64,000 bases of DNA from positions 1 through 64,000 of the forward strand of contig JAIPEW010000003.1 in assembly GCA_021736985.1 (NCBI GenBank), read 5' to 3'. Positions 29,425 to 38,725 of this stretch are shown here, in pieces. The stretch's first letter is position 1, and the number at the start of each line of letters is the position of its first letter. Origin of the DNA: Clostridiales bacterium. Its GTDB lineage: Bacteria > Bacillota > Desulfotomaculia > Desulfotomaculales > VENG01. The notes below the pieces were generated by a model. The model saw only the letters and a list, made by a program, of their open reading frames with translations, was not told the origin of the DNA and searched no databases. A program made the position numbers and the translations under genes.

Positions 29425-30858
29425 ATGGTTGCACCATTATATGAAAAAACTTTAAAATACTCTAAAAAAAATATTTTCCAATTTAATATTCCTGGCCATA
29501 ACCGGGGAACGGGTTTGCCGACACAATTTCAGTTAATGGGATCTGAATTATTAAAGATGGATTTTACGGAAATACCGGGACTTGATGATTTACATAATCC
29601 TGGTGGCGTAATTGCATCGGCACAAAAATTAACTGCCTCACTTTACGGGGCAAAAGAATCATATTTTTTAGTTAATGGAACATCCTGCGGGCTGCAGGCC
29701 TTGATAATGTCCCTGGCCCGTGAGGAAGAACATATATTGATTCCCAGAAATGCCCATCGTGCTGTAGTGAGTGGACTTATCTTAAGCGGAGCGCGTCCAG
29801 TTTTTCTTTATCCCAATATAATGCCTTTCTTTAATTTTCCTGCCGGTATTAATTTAAATGAATTGAAAAAAAAGCTAAGGGATTATCCTGATTGTAAAGC
29901 TGCATTACTGGTGCATCCTACTTACTATGGTACTGTCAGTGATTTAAATAGATTAGTAAATAAAATACATGCAGCTGGCCTGCCGGCAATTATTGATGAA
30001 GCGCATGGTACACACCTTTATTTTAATAGAAATTTCCCGCCGGGAGCTTTAACATGTGGTGCCGATGCTGTTGTACAAAGTGTTCATAAAACAGGAGGTT
30101 CTCTTACCCAGTCATCCTGGCTGCATTTAAAAGGCGAACGAGTTAATAGTAATAGGGTAAAAAATACACTTAATTTATTACAAACTACCAGCCCATCGTA
30201 TATATTAATGTCTTCTCTGGATGCGGCCAGGGAACAGTTAGAAAATAGCGGACACAAAATCATGGATAGAGTGTTCGAGTATTCTTGTTATGCTCGCAAA
30301 GCAGTATCAAAAATAGAAGGATTGACTGTGCTGAATAAAGGTTTTTTACAAAGAGCTGCATGGGGGTTAGACTCTTCTCGTATAGTGATATCGGTAAAAG
30401 GCATTGGATTAACAGGTTACCAGGCAAAAAATATTCTGAGTGAACATTACAAAATCGAGATAGAAATGGCAGATTTTAATAATATAATAGCAATAATTGG
30501 ACCTGGTACTGCAAAGGAAGATATAGATGTACTGGCTGCAGCTTTGCATGATTTAGCGTATAATGCTTATCAGAATAAAGAATGTTCTTTGTTAGATATT
30601 TCCCCCCCGCCAATACCGCCTATGAGGGCTGTTCCACGCCGCGCATGGATGTCCGAATCATTTCCGGTAATTTTAGATGAAGCATCCGGACTAGTTAGTG
30701 CTGAGATGGTTTGCGTATACCCGCCGGGGATACCAGTGCTTTATCCTGGAGAAGAAATTACAGAAGAGATAAAGGATTACCTGGTTGATGTTCGAAAGCT
30801 GGGATTACATTGCCAGGGCCCCGAAGATAATAATTTAAAATACATTAGAGTAATCTGA
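29425..30858 (+). CDS. Orn/Lys/Arg decarboxylase family protein (YaaO-like)
   Basis: A PLP enzyme of the group III (SpeA/Cad-like) decarboxylases, 477 aa, cytoplasmic. It has FNIPGHNRGTG near the N-terminus, DEAHGTH (191-197) and the PLP lysine K222 in SVHKTGGSLTQSS. The frame is open to 29341, but the ATG at 29425 follows AGGAG and matches the family start. It sits between the bofA region and tmk like B. subtilis yaaO. Substrate (Arg, Lys or Orn) is unclear; polyamine synthesis is a likely role. Confidence 0.9.
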   Translation: MVAPLYEKTLKYSKKNIFQFNIPGHNRGTGLPTQFQLMGSELLKMDFTEIPGLDDLHNPGGVIASAQKLTASLYGAKESYFLVNGTSCGLQALIMSLAREEEHILIPRNAHRAVVSGLILSGARPVFLYPNIMPFFNFPAGINLNELKKKLRDYPDCKAALLVHPTYYGTVSDLNRLVNKIHAAGLPAIIDEAHGTHLYFNRNFPPGALTCGADAVVQSVHKTGGSLTQSSWLHLKGERVNSNRVKNTLNLLQTTSPSYILMSSLDAAREQLENSGHKIMDRVFEYSCYARKAVSKIEGLTVLNKGFLQRAAWGLDSSRIVISVKGIGLTGYQAKNILSEHYKIEIEMADFNNIIAIIGPGTAKEDIDVLAAALHDLAYNAYQNKECSLLDISPPPIPPMRAVPRRAWMSESFPVILDEASGLVSAEMVCVYPPGIPVLYPGEEITEEIKDYLVDVRKLGLHCQGPEDNNLKYIRVI

Positions 30859-30894
30859 TTTGAAAATTCCAGTTTGAAGTAGTTAACAATCTGT

Positions 30895-31010
30895 AACCCC
30901 AGGGGGGGGCTGTGGTTTTCCGGAAGGTTGCGCTCAGTACTTAGTTTGCTATTATGTAAAAGGCAGAATTAAAATTCTATTTTATCTTAATTACTCAAGA
31001 TAGCCTTTTA
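30895..31010 (+). other. Hairpins between decarboxylase and tmk
   Basis: An imperfect hairpin AACCCCAG/CTGTGGTT with a 7-G loop (30895-30917) lies within a G8 run. A second element (30958-31009) closes with AAAAGGC/GCCTTTT and holds two inner hairpins (AGAAT/ATTCT and ATCTT/AAGAT), a three-way junction followed by ATATTTT. The second may terminate the decarboxylase transcript. Confidence 0.45.
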
Positions 31011-31066
31011 TATTTTACTGATTCAACTATCAGAAAAAATTCGTGCTATATAACTTTATTTTACTC

Positions 31067-31094
31067 TTGATTATTTAGTTATGCCTTATATAAT
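31067..31094 (+). promoter_or_regulatory. Promoter of tmk-holB-ricT-yabA-rsmI
   Basis: TTGATT (31067-31072), a 16-bp spacer and TATAAT (31089-31094), about 24 bp before the tmk start, giving a very short leader. Confidence 0.7.
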
Positions 31095-31117
31095 AAAATG
31101 AAAGTGAAGTGTTTTAC

Positions 31118-31738
31118 GTGAAACAAGGGTTGTTTATTGTAATGGAAGGGATAGACGGGGCAGGAAAAAGTACTCAAATAAAAATGCTTGCCGAACAGCT
31201 ATTAAAACGCGGTTATGAAGTTTTAATTACTAAAGAACCTGGTGGAACGCCTGTTGGAGAACAGGTTAGAGATATACTTTTAAATCCGTGTAATAAAAAT
31301 ATGTCATATGAAACAGAAGTTCTTTTGTATACTGCTGATAGAGCCCAGCATGTGCAGGAAAAAATATTACCTGCCGTACACGAAGGAAAAGTAGTTATCT
31401 GTGACCGTTTTTTCGACTCTACACTGGCCTATCAAGGGGGGGGAAGAGGTATTGATACGCAGTATATATATGATTTAAATAAATTTGCACTAACAGATGT
31501 ATATCCTGACATGGTATTTATATTAGATGTTTCCCCTGAAGTAGGAATGGAAAGAAGTAGCAGCAGGCAGACATATATTGATAGGCTGGAAAATGAAAAT
31601 TTAAATTTTTACAGGCGCGTAAGAGAAGTTTATTTGCAATTAGCAGAAAAATCACCGGGAAATCATTGCATAATTGATGGTGAAATGGAACTGGAAGAAA
31701 TTAACGAGGAAATATTGAAAAGGCTGGAGGAGTACTAA
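31118..31738 (+). CDS. tmk: Thymidylate kinase
   Basis: Phosphorylates dTMP to dTDP. The 206-aa product has a P-loop EGIDGAGKST (10-19), CDRFFDSTLAYQGGGRG for dTMP binding, and a lid region with SRQTYIDRLE. A GTG at 31109 is possible, but the GTG at 31118 gives the usual MKQGLFIVMEG start. A G8 run inside YQGGGRG (31436-31443) is a slippage-prone tract. The stop is directly followed by the holB TTG. Confidence 0.97.
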   Translation: MKQGLFIVMEGIDGAGKSTQIKMLAEQLLKRGYEVLITKEPGGTPVGEQVRDILLNPCNKNMSYETEVLLYTADRAQHVQEKILPAVHEGKVVICDRFFDSTLAYQGGGRGIDTQYIYDLNKFALTDVYPDMVFILDVSPEVGMERSSSRQTYIDRLENENLNFYRRVREVYLQLAEKSPGNHCIIDGEMELEEINEEILKRLEEY

Positions 31739-32734
31739 TTGGACAGTTTTAATGATATTATTGGACATAGAGAAATATTGAATATTCTCTCCAGTGCCTT
31801 AAGCTGTGACAGGATTACACATGCTTATTTGTTTGAAGGCCCTCGAGGTGTAGGTAAGGGGACCATGGCAAGCGTGTTTGCCAAAACTCTGCTTTGTTCC
31901 AGCCCCGGAGAAAATGGTCCCTGTAATATATGTAGAAGTTGCAGGCAGTTTTTATCAGGCAATCACCCGGATTTTTATCGCGTGGAACCAGATGGAAATT
32001 ATATAAAGATATCTCAAATAAGACAGTTACAGCAAAAGATGTCCCTGCAACCTTTCCAGGGGACCCGGCAAGTGTTTATTATAGAAGAAGCTGAAACAAT
32101 GACCAGAGAAGCTGTAAACAGTTTTTTAAAAAGCCTGGAAGAACCACCTGGTTCAATTGTTTTTATACTAATATCTCATTATCCGCAGTTGCTGCTCACA
32201 ACAATATCTTCTCGCTGTCAACAATTTAATTTTAAACCACTATCAAATAATGAAGTTATTGAAGGGCTTAAAAAAATAACTGGTCTAAAAGAAAAAGAAT
32301 GCCGCTTGCCGTCAGCTTTAGCAGAGGGCAGCCTGGGGGCGGCATTGGAATCCTTGAATAACAGCCAGGAAAGAGACGAGTTGTTTAATACTCTAAATGT
32401 GCTTGAAAATATTAAGGCTTCTGAAATTTCATTACGATCTCAAAAAATAATAGAAAGAAAAGTTAATTTGCAGCATATTATGGATATGCTTTTAATGTGG
32501 TATCGTGATGTATTAATTTTAAAAAAAATGGGGCAATCTGACTTGATAGTTAATATTGACTGCAATGAAGCAATAAACAAGGAAAGTAAACGTTTTTCTG
32601 TATGTGAACTTATTCAAAATATTAAGGCAATTGAAAAGGCCAAAACGATGTTGTCTTCTCGGGTAAATAACCGGCTGGTATTGGAAAATTTACTATTGAT
32701 CCTGGCTGGAATTTACACGAAAAGGAGGTTTTAG
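31739..32734 (+). CDS. holB: DNA polymerase III delta' subunit
   Basis: The clamp-loader AAA+ subunit. The 331-aa product has P-loop-like GPRGVGKG (34-41), a zinc knuckle (C53, C62, C65, C68), Walker B-like VFIIEEAETM, and sensor ISSRCQQFNF. The TTG start abuts the tmk stop, with GGAGG within tmk. The order tmk-holB-ricT-yabA-rsmI is that of B. subtilis without yaaQ/yaaR. Confidence 0.96.
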   Translation: MDSFNDIIGHREILNILSSALSCDRITHAYLFEGPRGVGKGTMASVFAKTLLCSSPGENGPCNICRSCRQFLSGNHPDFYRVEPDGNYIKISQIRQLQQKMSLQPFQGTRQVFIIEEAETMTREAVNSFLKSLEEPPGSIVFILISHYPQLLLTTISSRCQQFNFKPLSNNEVIEGLKKITGLKEKECRLPSALAEGSLGAALESLNNSQERDELFNTLNVLENIKASEISLRSQKIIERKVNLQHIMDMLLMWYRDVLILKKMGQSDLIVNIDCNEAINKESKRFSVCELIQNIKAIEKAKTMLSSRVNNRLVLENLLLILAGIYTKRRF

Positions 32735-32736
32735 AA

Positions 32737-33645
32737 TTGACTCAAGTAGTAGGTGTTAGATTTAAACCGGCAGGAAAAGTATATTTTTTTGATCCTGGCG
32801 ATTTAAAACTTATAGAGAATGATAATGTAATAGTAGAAACTATAAGGGGCATAGAATTTGGACAAGTTGTTAACGGGCCCAGGGAAGTTCCTGACGAACA
32901 AATTGTCCACCCTCTTAAGCAGGTAATAAGAGAAGCAACACAAGAAGATAAAAAAATAATAAAAGAGAATAAAGAACAGGAACAGGAAGCTTTTAATATA
33001 TGTGTGGAAAAGATAGTGCAGCACAACCTTCCAATGAAGCTAGTGAGTGTAGAAAAAACATTTGATGGAAATAAAATAATATTTTATTTTACAGCAGAAG
33101 GAAGAGTAGACTTTCGTGATTTAGTGAAGGACCTGGCCTCAATCTTTAGAACCAGGATAGAACTCAGGCAAATAGGGGTTAGAGACGAGGCTAAAATGCT
33201 GGGAGGGTTGGGATGCTGTGGGCGTGAACTTTGCTGTTGTTCGTGGCTGTCTGATTTTAACTCTGTATCTATAAGAATGGCTAAAGATCAAAATCTTTCT
33301 TTAAATCCATCAAAAATATCAGGTATATGCGGTCGTCTAATGTGCTGTTTAAAATTTGAAAGCGAAGTATATGAAGAAGCAAAAGAAAAATTTCCTAAAA
33401 TTGATACTAAGGTTATGACACCAGACGGTGTGGGCAAGGTTTGTAACGTAAATATATTTAAACAAACTATACAGGTTGAATTGACAAGCAGTGAAATAAT
33501 AAAAGAATATTTTTTAAAAGATATTTCCACTCAAGATGAGGAGGTGTCAAATGAACATGGAGCCCCTTCTTCGGACAATAATGAACATGGAAACCAGGGT
33601 GAACAATATGATAACAGATCTAAAAAAGATGAAGAATCATATTGA
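32737..33645 (+). CDS. ricT: PSP1-domain protein RicT (YaaT)
   Basis: A member of the RicAFT complex, which in B. subtilis promotes RNase Y cleavage of polycistronic mRNAs and affects sporulation and competence. The 302-aa product has a PSP1 domain and a cysteine cluster (C160, 161, 166-168, 198, 203, 204) that in Bacillus holds an Fe-S cluster. The hydrophilic tail after about residue 270 is encoded in sequence that also encodes the start of yabA. The TTG start follows AAGGAGG. Confidence 0.95.
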   Translation: MTQVVGVRFKPAGKVYFFDPGDLKLIENDNVIVETIRGIEFGQVVNGPREVPDEQIVHPLKQVIREATQEDKKIIKENKEQEQEAFNICVEKIVQHNLPMKLVSVEKTFDGNKIIFYFTAEGRVDFRDLVKDLASIFRTRIELRQIGVRDEAKMLGGLGCCGRELCCCSWLSDFNSVSIRMAKDQNLSLNPSKISGICGRLMCCLKFESEVYEEAKEKFPKIDTKVMTPDGVGKVCNVNIFKQTIQVELTSSEIIKEYFLKDISTQDEEVSNEHGAPSSDNNEHGNQGEQYDNRSKKDEESY

Positions 33646-33859
33646 ATATTTAGAAGAAGAGAACCTGGAACTTCGCCGCAGCCTGGCTGCTGTGTCCGGG
33701 GTAGGGGAAGGGAAAGATGAGGAGCCTTCTCAAGAAGGTTTAAATAATTTAATATACTTGTATAAGCAGGGATTTCACATTTGCAATTTATACTTTGGCC
33801 AAATGCGTTCAGGAGATTGTCTATTTTGTGCTGCTACATTGCAGAAAAAACAGGAGTAG
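33551..33859 (+). CDS. yabA: Replication initiation control protein YabA
   Basis: In Bacillus this tetramer binds DnaA and DnaN and limits initiation. The 102-aa protein has an N-terminal leucine-rich coiled coil (about 5-48), a linker, and a C-terminal zinc-binding domain (H76, C78, C90, C93 in [20 protein letters not shown]). Its ATG at 33551, after GAGGAGGTG, lies inside ricT, so the two genes overlap by 95 bp in different frames. Confidence 0.95.
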   Translation: MNMEPLLRTIMNMETRVNNMITDLKKMKNHIEYLEEENLELRRSLAAVSGVGEGKDEEPSQEGLNNLIYLYKQGFHICNLYFGQMRSGDCLFCAATLQKKQE

Positions 33860-33867
33860 ATGTTATT

Positions 33868-34722
33868 ATGGCCCGTAACCAGGGTAACTTATATTTGTGT
33901 CCAACTCCCATAGGAAATTTAGAAGATATTACTTTTAGAGTGATAAGAACACTTAAGGAAGTTGACTTGATAGCAGCAGAGGATACAAGAAGAACAAGAA
34001 AACTACTGTCTTATTACGATATACACAATAACATTACCAGCTATAATGAACACAATCATCGCGCTAAGTCAGGGTATATTTTAAATCTGTTAGAAGAAGG
34101 AAATAATATAGCAGTAGTGAGTGATGCAGGAACACCTGGTATTTCTGACCCGGGAGAAGAACTGGTAAAAGAGGTAGCAGCCAGGAATATACGTATTAAT
34201 CCTTTACCCGGTCCTAATGCTGCCTTATCAGCTTTAATAGTTTCTGGACTCTCTGCCAGAAGTTTTGTGTTTGAAGGTTTTTTACCTTCTGCAAGGAAAG
34301 ATAAAAAAAAGAAACTACAAAACCTGGCTGCAGAGAATAAGACGTTAATTTTTTATGAGTCTCCGTACCGCTTGCGAGATACATTGACAGAAATTTACCG
34401 CTGTTTAGGCAATAGAAAAATTGTAATTGCCAGGGAATTAACAAAAAAATTTGAGGAAATATTGAGAAATAATGTTTTGGATACAATAAATTTTTATATA
34501 GAGCACGAGCCAAAAGGTGAGTACACTATTATTGTAGAGGGTAAAAATGATGAAACACAAGTTTTGACAGAAGAACAAGAAGGCATGTCAGTTGCTGAGC
34601 ATGTAGATGAACTAATATCTCAGGGTATACACCGTAAAGAAGCCATAAAAAAAGTATCTCGCTTACGGGGTATACCGAAGCGAGAAGTATATAATAAAGT
34701 ACTCAGCATGAAAAATAAATAA
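33868..34722 (+). CDS. rsmI: 16S rRNA (cytidine-1402-2'-O)-methyltransferase
   Basis: An SAM-dependent methyltransferase of the tetrapyrrole methylase fold that modifies C1402 in the ribosomal P site. The 284-aa product has LYLCPTPIGNLEDIT, AEDTRRTRKLL, VSDAGTPGISDPG and YESPYRL. The ATG at 33868 follows AGGAG. A longer open frame back to 33781 lies in yabA sequence and has no ribosome site. Confidence 0.97.
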   Translation: MARNQGNLYLCPTPIGNLEDITFRVIRTLKEVDLIAAEDTRRTRKLLSYYDIHNNITSYNEHNHRAKSGYILNLLEEGNNIAVVSDAGTPGISDPGEELVKEVAARNIRINPLPGPNAALSALIVSGLSARSFVFEGFLPSARKDKKKKLQNLAAENKTLIFYESPYRLRDTLTEIYRCLGNRKIVIARELTKKFEEILRNNVLDTINFYIEHEPKGEYTIIVEGKNDETQVLTEEQEGMSVAEHVDELISQGIHRKEAIKKVSRLRGIPKREVYNKVLSMKNK

Positions 34723-34747
34723 ATTTAGTTTTTTTTGTTAATTTACC

Positions 34748-35005
34748 CTAGATAACTTCTTTTGCGTTTTCGAACATGGCTTTAGCACACTGCCGGCAAA
34801 CCATCTTTCCGTGATAACGCTGGATGTCAGTAGCGTTTCCGCAGAAGATGCAAGCTGGTTCGTATTTTTTTAATACAATTTTTTCTTCGTCAACATAAAT
34901 TTCCAGGGCATCTTTTTCATCAATACCTAAAGTGCGCCTTAATTCAATTGGTATTACTACTCTGCCTAGCTCGTCTACTTTACGTACGATACCTGTAGAT
35001 TTCAA
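34748..35005 (-). CDS. abrB: AbrB-family transition-state regulator with zinc-type C-terminus
   Basis: An 85-aa DNA-binding protein. The swapped-hairpin AbrB N-terminus (STGIVRKVDELGRVVIPIEL) is intact. The C-terminal half has four cysteines (C52, C55, C70, C73) that look like a zinc ribbon, a form common in Clostridia and unlike B. subtilis AbrB. The TTG at 35005 lies 7 nt after GGGGAGGG. It is convergent with rsmI and divergent from metG, the conserved place. Confidence 0.94.
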   Translation of the reverse strand: MKSTGIVRKVDELGRVVIPIELRRTLGIDEKDALEIYVDEEKIVLKKYEPACIFCGNATDIQRYHGKMVCRQCAKAMFENAKEVI

Positions 35006-35060
35006 GTTCTTTCCCTCCCCAATTATATATCTGCATAATTCGACGTAAATGTACATCTAA

Positions 35061-35089
35061 ATGTTACCAACGATTCAATTAAAAGTCAA
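35061..35089 (-). promoter_or_regulatory. Sigma-A promoter of abrB
   Basis: On the minus strand, TTGACT (35089-35084), a 17-bp spacer and TAACAT (35066-35061), 56 bp before the start codon. Confidence 0.7.
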
Positions 35090-35146
35090 CCAATTAATAA
35101 AAAAAATTGGCTAATTTTGTATATGAGTATATATATAAGGGAAAAC

Positions 35147-35175
35147 TTGACAAGCTGCCGAATTTAATGTAATTT
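35147..35175 (+). promoter_or_regulatory. Possible metG promoter
   Basis: A consensus TTGACA (35147-35152), a 17-bp spacer and TAATTT (35170-35175). The -35 is perfect but the -10 is weak. Confidence 0.55.
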
Positions 35176-35240
35176 AAAATAAAGAGAATACAAAATTGTT
35201 ATTTTTTTAAGCCTTACTGGGGCGTAATTAAAAAAACAGG

Positions 35241-35277
35241 CCTTCGTCCCTGAGAAAGCCCAGGGACGAAGGTTTTT
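35241..35277 (+). terminator. Intrinsic terminator/attenuator in the metG leader
   Basis: CCTTCGTCCCTG/CAGGGACGAAGG arms (35241-35252, 35261-35272) with T5 sit between the promoter and metG. The CGTCCCTG core is typical of T-box terminators, and ACTGGGGCG just upstream resembles a decayed T-box sequence, but no stem I or intact T-box motif is present. Confidence 0.8.
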
Positions 35278-35312
35278 ATGTTTTATAAAATTAACAAGGA
35301 AGGGACAGGGTA

Positions 35313-36866
35313 ATGAGCCAGGAAAAAACTTTTTATATTACAACTCCTATTTATTATCCCAGCGATAATTTGCACATTGGACATGCTTATACTACAGTAG
35401 CTGCAGATGCTGTTGCTCGTTTTAAACGGGCTACCGGTTATAATGTTTGGTTTCTTACCGGTTCTGATGAACACGGTCAAAAAATTGAGCGAAAAGCAAA
35501 AGAAAAGGGACAATCTCCCCAGGAATATGTAGATAAAATAGTCAGTGGTTTCAAACATTTATGGACAGAATTAGAAGTAACCTATGACGATTTTATTAGA
35601 ACTACCGAAGAACGCCATAAAAAGGTAGTGCAGCAAATCTTTCAAAAGTTATATGACCAGGGAGATATATATAAAGCAAGCTATGAAGGCTGGTATTGTA
35701 CTCCCTGTGAAACTTTCTGGACGGAAAGCCGGTTGGAAGATGGGCGAGTGTGTCCGGATTGTGGGCGGCCTGTTGAGTTGGTGCAGGAAGAAAGTTATTT
35801 TTTCCGTATGTCTAAATATGCAGGTACTTTATTGCAGCATATAGAAAACAATCCCGAGTTTATTCAACCCGTATCCAGGCACAATGAAATGGTTAGTTTT
35901 ATAAAAAGTGGATTAGATGATTTATGTGTAACTAGAACTACCTTTGATTGGGGTATACAAGTGCCGTTTGACACTGATCATGTAGCTTATGTCTGGGTGG
36001 ATGCACTGGCAAATTACATATCTGCCCTGGGATATAATACAGGGGATGACAGCTTGTACCAGAAATTTTGGCCGGCAGATGTACACCTGGTTGGTAAAGA
36101 TATTGTACGATTTCATACCGTTATCTGGCCAATAATATTATTAGCACTTGGTTTGCCGCTTCCTCAAAAGGTAGTAGGACATGGTTGGATGTTGCTGGAT
36201 AGTGGTAAAATGAGTAAATCGAAGGGCAATGTAATTTATCCGCTGGAGTTAAAAGAAAAATACGGGTTGGATGCTGTACGATATTATTTGCTTCGCGAGA
36301 TTCCATTTGGTGATGATGGTTATTATTCTGAAGAAGCCCTGGTACACCGTATTAACCAGGATTTAGCTAATGACCTGGGCAACCTGTTTAACCGTACTGC
36401 AGCAATGGTAGTTAAGTACTTTGACGGTGTTCTACAAGAGCCGGGTGCTTTACAGGGTCCTGACACCGAGTTAATAAATTTAGCCCAGGATACACCGCAA
36501 ACCTTAGTAAATTATATGGATAATATGGAAGTTTCTGGCGCGGTGGCTTCTGTGGGAAAATTAGTAAATAGGGTTAACAAATATCTAGAAGAAACCTCTC
36601 CCTGGGCGTTAGCAAAGGATCCGGGCCAAAAAGACAGGTTGAACACTGTTCTTTATAATGTAGTAGAATGTATGAGACAAATTACCGTAATGATAAGTCC
36701 GTTTATGCCGGAGTTTCCCCAGCGTGCCTGGCCTTTGTTAGGATTAGAAAACAACACGGAACTCCACTCCTGGGAATCCCTGGTATGGGGTAAACTCCCG
36801 GGAGGAACTAAATTGAAAAAAGGCAAACCACTGTTTCCAAGAATAGATCCGGCGGCCTTAGATTAA
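35313..36866 (+). CDS. metG: Methionyl-tRNA synthetase
   Basis: A class I synthetase that charges tRNA-Met. The 517-aa product has HIGH (21-24), a single CxxC...CxxC zinc knuckle (C130, C133, C148, C151), the KMSKS loop (300-304) and an anticodon-binding helical domain. It ends before the C-terminal tRNA-binding (Trbp111-like) dimerisation domain present in B. subtilis MetS (~660 aa). That domain may be separate elsewhere or absent. The ATG follows AAGGAAGGGACAGGG. Confidence 0.97.
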   Translation: MSQEKTFYITTPIYYPSDNLHIGHAYTTVAADAVARFKRATGYNVWFLTGSDEHGQKIERKAKEKGQSPQEYVDKIVSGFKHLWTELEVTYDDFIRTTEERHKKVVQQIFQKLYDQGDIYKASYEGWYCTPCETFWTESRLEDGRVCPDCGRPVELVQEESYFFRMSKYAGTLLQHIENNPEFIQPVSRHNEMVSFIKSGLDDLCVTRTTFDWGIQVPFDTDHVAYVWVDALANYISALGYNTGDDSLYQKFWPADVHLVGKDIVRFHTVIWPIILLALGLPLPQKVVGHGWMLLDSGKMSKSKGNVIYPLELKEKYGLDAVRYYLLREIPFGDDGYYSEEALVHRINQDLANDLGNLFNRTAAMVVKYFDGVLQEPGALQGPDTELINLAQDTPQTLVNYMDNMEVSGAVASVGKLVNRVNKYLEETSPWALAKDPGQKDRLNTVLYNVVECMRQITVMISPFMPEFPQRAWPLLGLENNTELHSWESLVWGKLPGGTKLKKGKPLFPRIDPAALD

Positions 36867-36965
36867 GGTCGAAATTTCTGTCGGAGTGTGAGTAAGCTAT
36901 ATAGAATAAATAATCCAAGTATGTTACTTATAGACGATAGTTTTTATTAAATAGAGGTGATAATA

Positions 36966-37739
36966 ATGGAACTTATTGATACCCATGTTCACCTTTTTGA
37001 TGAACAATATAATGAAGACCGGGAACTAGTTATCCAGAGATTTCAGGAAAACGGCATTAAAAAAGTAATCTGCGTTTCCTTTAACATGGAAACTATAAAA
37101 CAAGCAGTTACTATTGCAGAAAAATATGATTTTATTTATGCATCTGCCGGCGTACATCCACATCATGCACAGGAAGTATCTTCCGGTTATTTGGATATAA
37201 TTTCGGAGTGGAATGAACATCCCAGGATAGTTGCCATTGGAGAAATTGGATTAGATTATTATAGGGATAATTCCCAAAGGGAAGAACAGCGTAAAGTTTT
37301 CCGTGAACAACTTGCACTGGCAAGAGAATTAGAAAAACCAGTTATAATACATGACAGAGATGCTCATGAAGAAATACTGGAAATACTGAAAAAAGACGGG
37401 GTAGGCAGGGCAAAGGGTGTAATGCATTGTTTTAGTGGTGACTGTGATCTGGCAAAAGAATGCATGGAACTGGGTTTTTATATTTCTATTGCCGGCCCTG
37501 TAACTTTTAAAAATGCTCATAAGATTAAAGAAGTTGCTGCATACGTACCGCTGGATTGCTTATTAGTGGAAACTGACTGCCCGTTTTTATCGCCTGAACC
37601 CTATCGCGGCAAACGCAATGAACCGGCGCATGTAAGGTTTGTGGCTGAAAAGATAGCTGCAATAAAAGATATTACACTTGAAAATTTAGCTGGTGCTACT
37701 AATAACAATGCGGCCAGGTTATTTGGTATAAAAGTATAG
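36966..37739 (+). CDS. tatD: TatD-family metal-dependent hydrolase/DNase
   Basis: A 257-aa TIM-barrel hydrolase of the amidohydrolase fold with a two-metal site: HVH (H7, H9), GEIGLDYYR (Glu), VIIHDRDAHEE, MHCFSG and LVETDCPFLSPEPYRG. Homologues have 3'-exonuclease activity. The ATG at 36966 lies 8 nt past GAGGTG, while a GTG at 36957 overlaps it. The metG-tatD order is standard in Firmicutes. Confidence 0.95.
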   Translation: MELIDTHVHLFDEQYNEDRELVIQRFQENGIKKVICVSFNMETIKQAVTIAEKYDFIYASAGVHPHHAQEVSSGYLDIISEWNEHPRIVAIGEIGLDYYRDNSQREEQRKVFREQLALARELEKPVIIHDRDAHEEILEILKKDGVGRAKGVMHCFSGDCDLAKECMELGFYISIAGPVTFKNAHKIKEVAAYVPLDCLLVETDCPFLSPEPYRGKRNEPAHVRFVAEKIAAIKDITLENLAGATNNNAARLFGIKV

Positions 37740-37759
37740 TTTAGTGGAGGATTTATATA

Positions 37760-38290
37760 GTGGACACTAAAGGTCTGATTATGGTATTCACTGGAAGTGG
37801 AAAAGGAAAAACTACTGCTTCCCTGGGAATGGCTATAAGAGCATGGGGACAGGGAATGAGAATATTAATACTCCAGTTTATAAAAGGTAACTGGAAGTAT
37901 GGTGAACTGCTGGCGGCAGAAAAATTAGGTGAAAATATTCAAATGCGCCAGGCAGGTGAAGGTTTTATAAATTTCAAGGATGAAAAATTATTTAAAGAAC
38001 ACTGTAAAGCAGCCCGGAGGGCCCTCGAAGAAACTGAACAGGAAATGTTTTCTGGCAACTATGACATTATTATTCTGGATGAAATTAATTATGCAGTATC
38101 CTTTGGGTTAGTTAATAGTAATGATGTTGTGCGTTTAATTAAAAATAAACCTGCGCAGCTTCACCTGGCATTAACAGGGCGCAATGTTGCACCGGAAGTT
38201 GTAGAATTAGCTGATCTAGTTACAGAAATGAAAGATATAAAACACCCGTACTCGCAAGGAGTAAAAGCTCAAAAAGGAATTGAATTTTAA
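37760..38290 (+). CDS. cobO: Cob(I)yrinic acid a,c-diamide adenosyltransferase
   Basis: Transfers the adenosyl group of ATP to the cobalt of a corrinoid, as a step in or salvage for coenzyme B12. The 176-aa product has P-loop TGSGKGKTT (11-19), LDEINYAVSFG and the CobO/BtuR-type C-terminal KHPYSQGVKAQKGIEF. It stands alone among housekeeping genes, 20 bp after tatD, which suggests salvage rather than a biosynthetic cluster. The GTG follows GGAGGA. Confidence 0.95.
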   Translation: MDTKGLIMVFTGSGKGKTTASLGMAIRAWGQGMRILILQFIKGNWKYGELLAAEKLGENIQMRQAGEGFINFKDEKLFKEHCKAARRALEETEQEMFSGNYDIIILDEINYAVSFGLVNSNDVVRLIKNKPAQLHLALTGRNVAPEVVELADLVTEMKDIKHPYSQGVKAQKGIEF

Positions 38291-38725
38291 ATAATTATAA
38301 AGGAATGTTTTATAAAAAATAGAATAATAATATGTGTCATAATTTATTGCACACGATATTTTTTTAAGTCTGAGCAGGGATAAAAGATATTTACAAGCCT
38401 GCCTGATTAATGAAGTTTTGAATTAAAAAGGAGCTTGGAAAAACGTGTGTTTTTTATGTTGTAGTATAGAAAAATCAGGATACTTGAGCAATATTATAAG
38501 TATTTCACTGCATAAAGAATGTGAAATTGTTTTTACTGTCCGAAGAATATTTGCAGTTTTTTTTGAATGTATGGAAAATTTAAGGAAGTATAACACTATA
38601 GTAAGTAAGTTAAAAGCTAGTGATTTTTTTGTTTTAAAAAGGAGGATATCCCTCCTTTTTTTGTTATACTTTAAGCTAATATTAATAAAATCAATAAGAA
38701 TATACAATAAGGGCTGGTTTCGCAA
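38291..38725. other. Intergenic region cobO-rsmA
   Basis: 435 bp without a convincing gene. It holds a short AAAAAC/GTTTTT palindrome near 38438-38453 and a clear terminator at 38636-38662. B. subtilis has yabE and rnmV at this place; neither is recognisable here. Confidence 0.6.
38636..38662 (+). terminator. Terminator upstream of rsmA
   Basis: AAAAAGGAGG/CCTCCTTTTT arms with a 5-nt loop, followed by TTTG. Confidence 0.8.
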
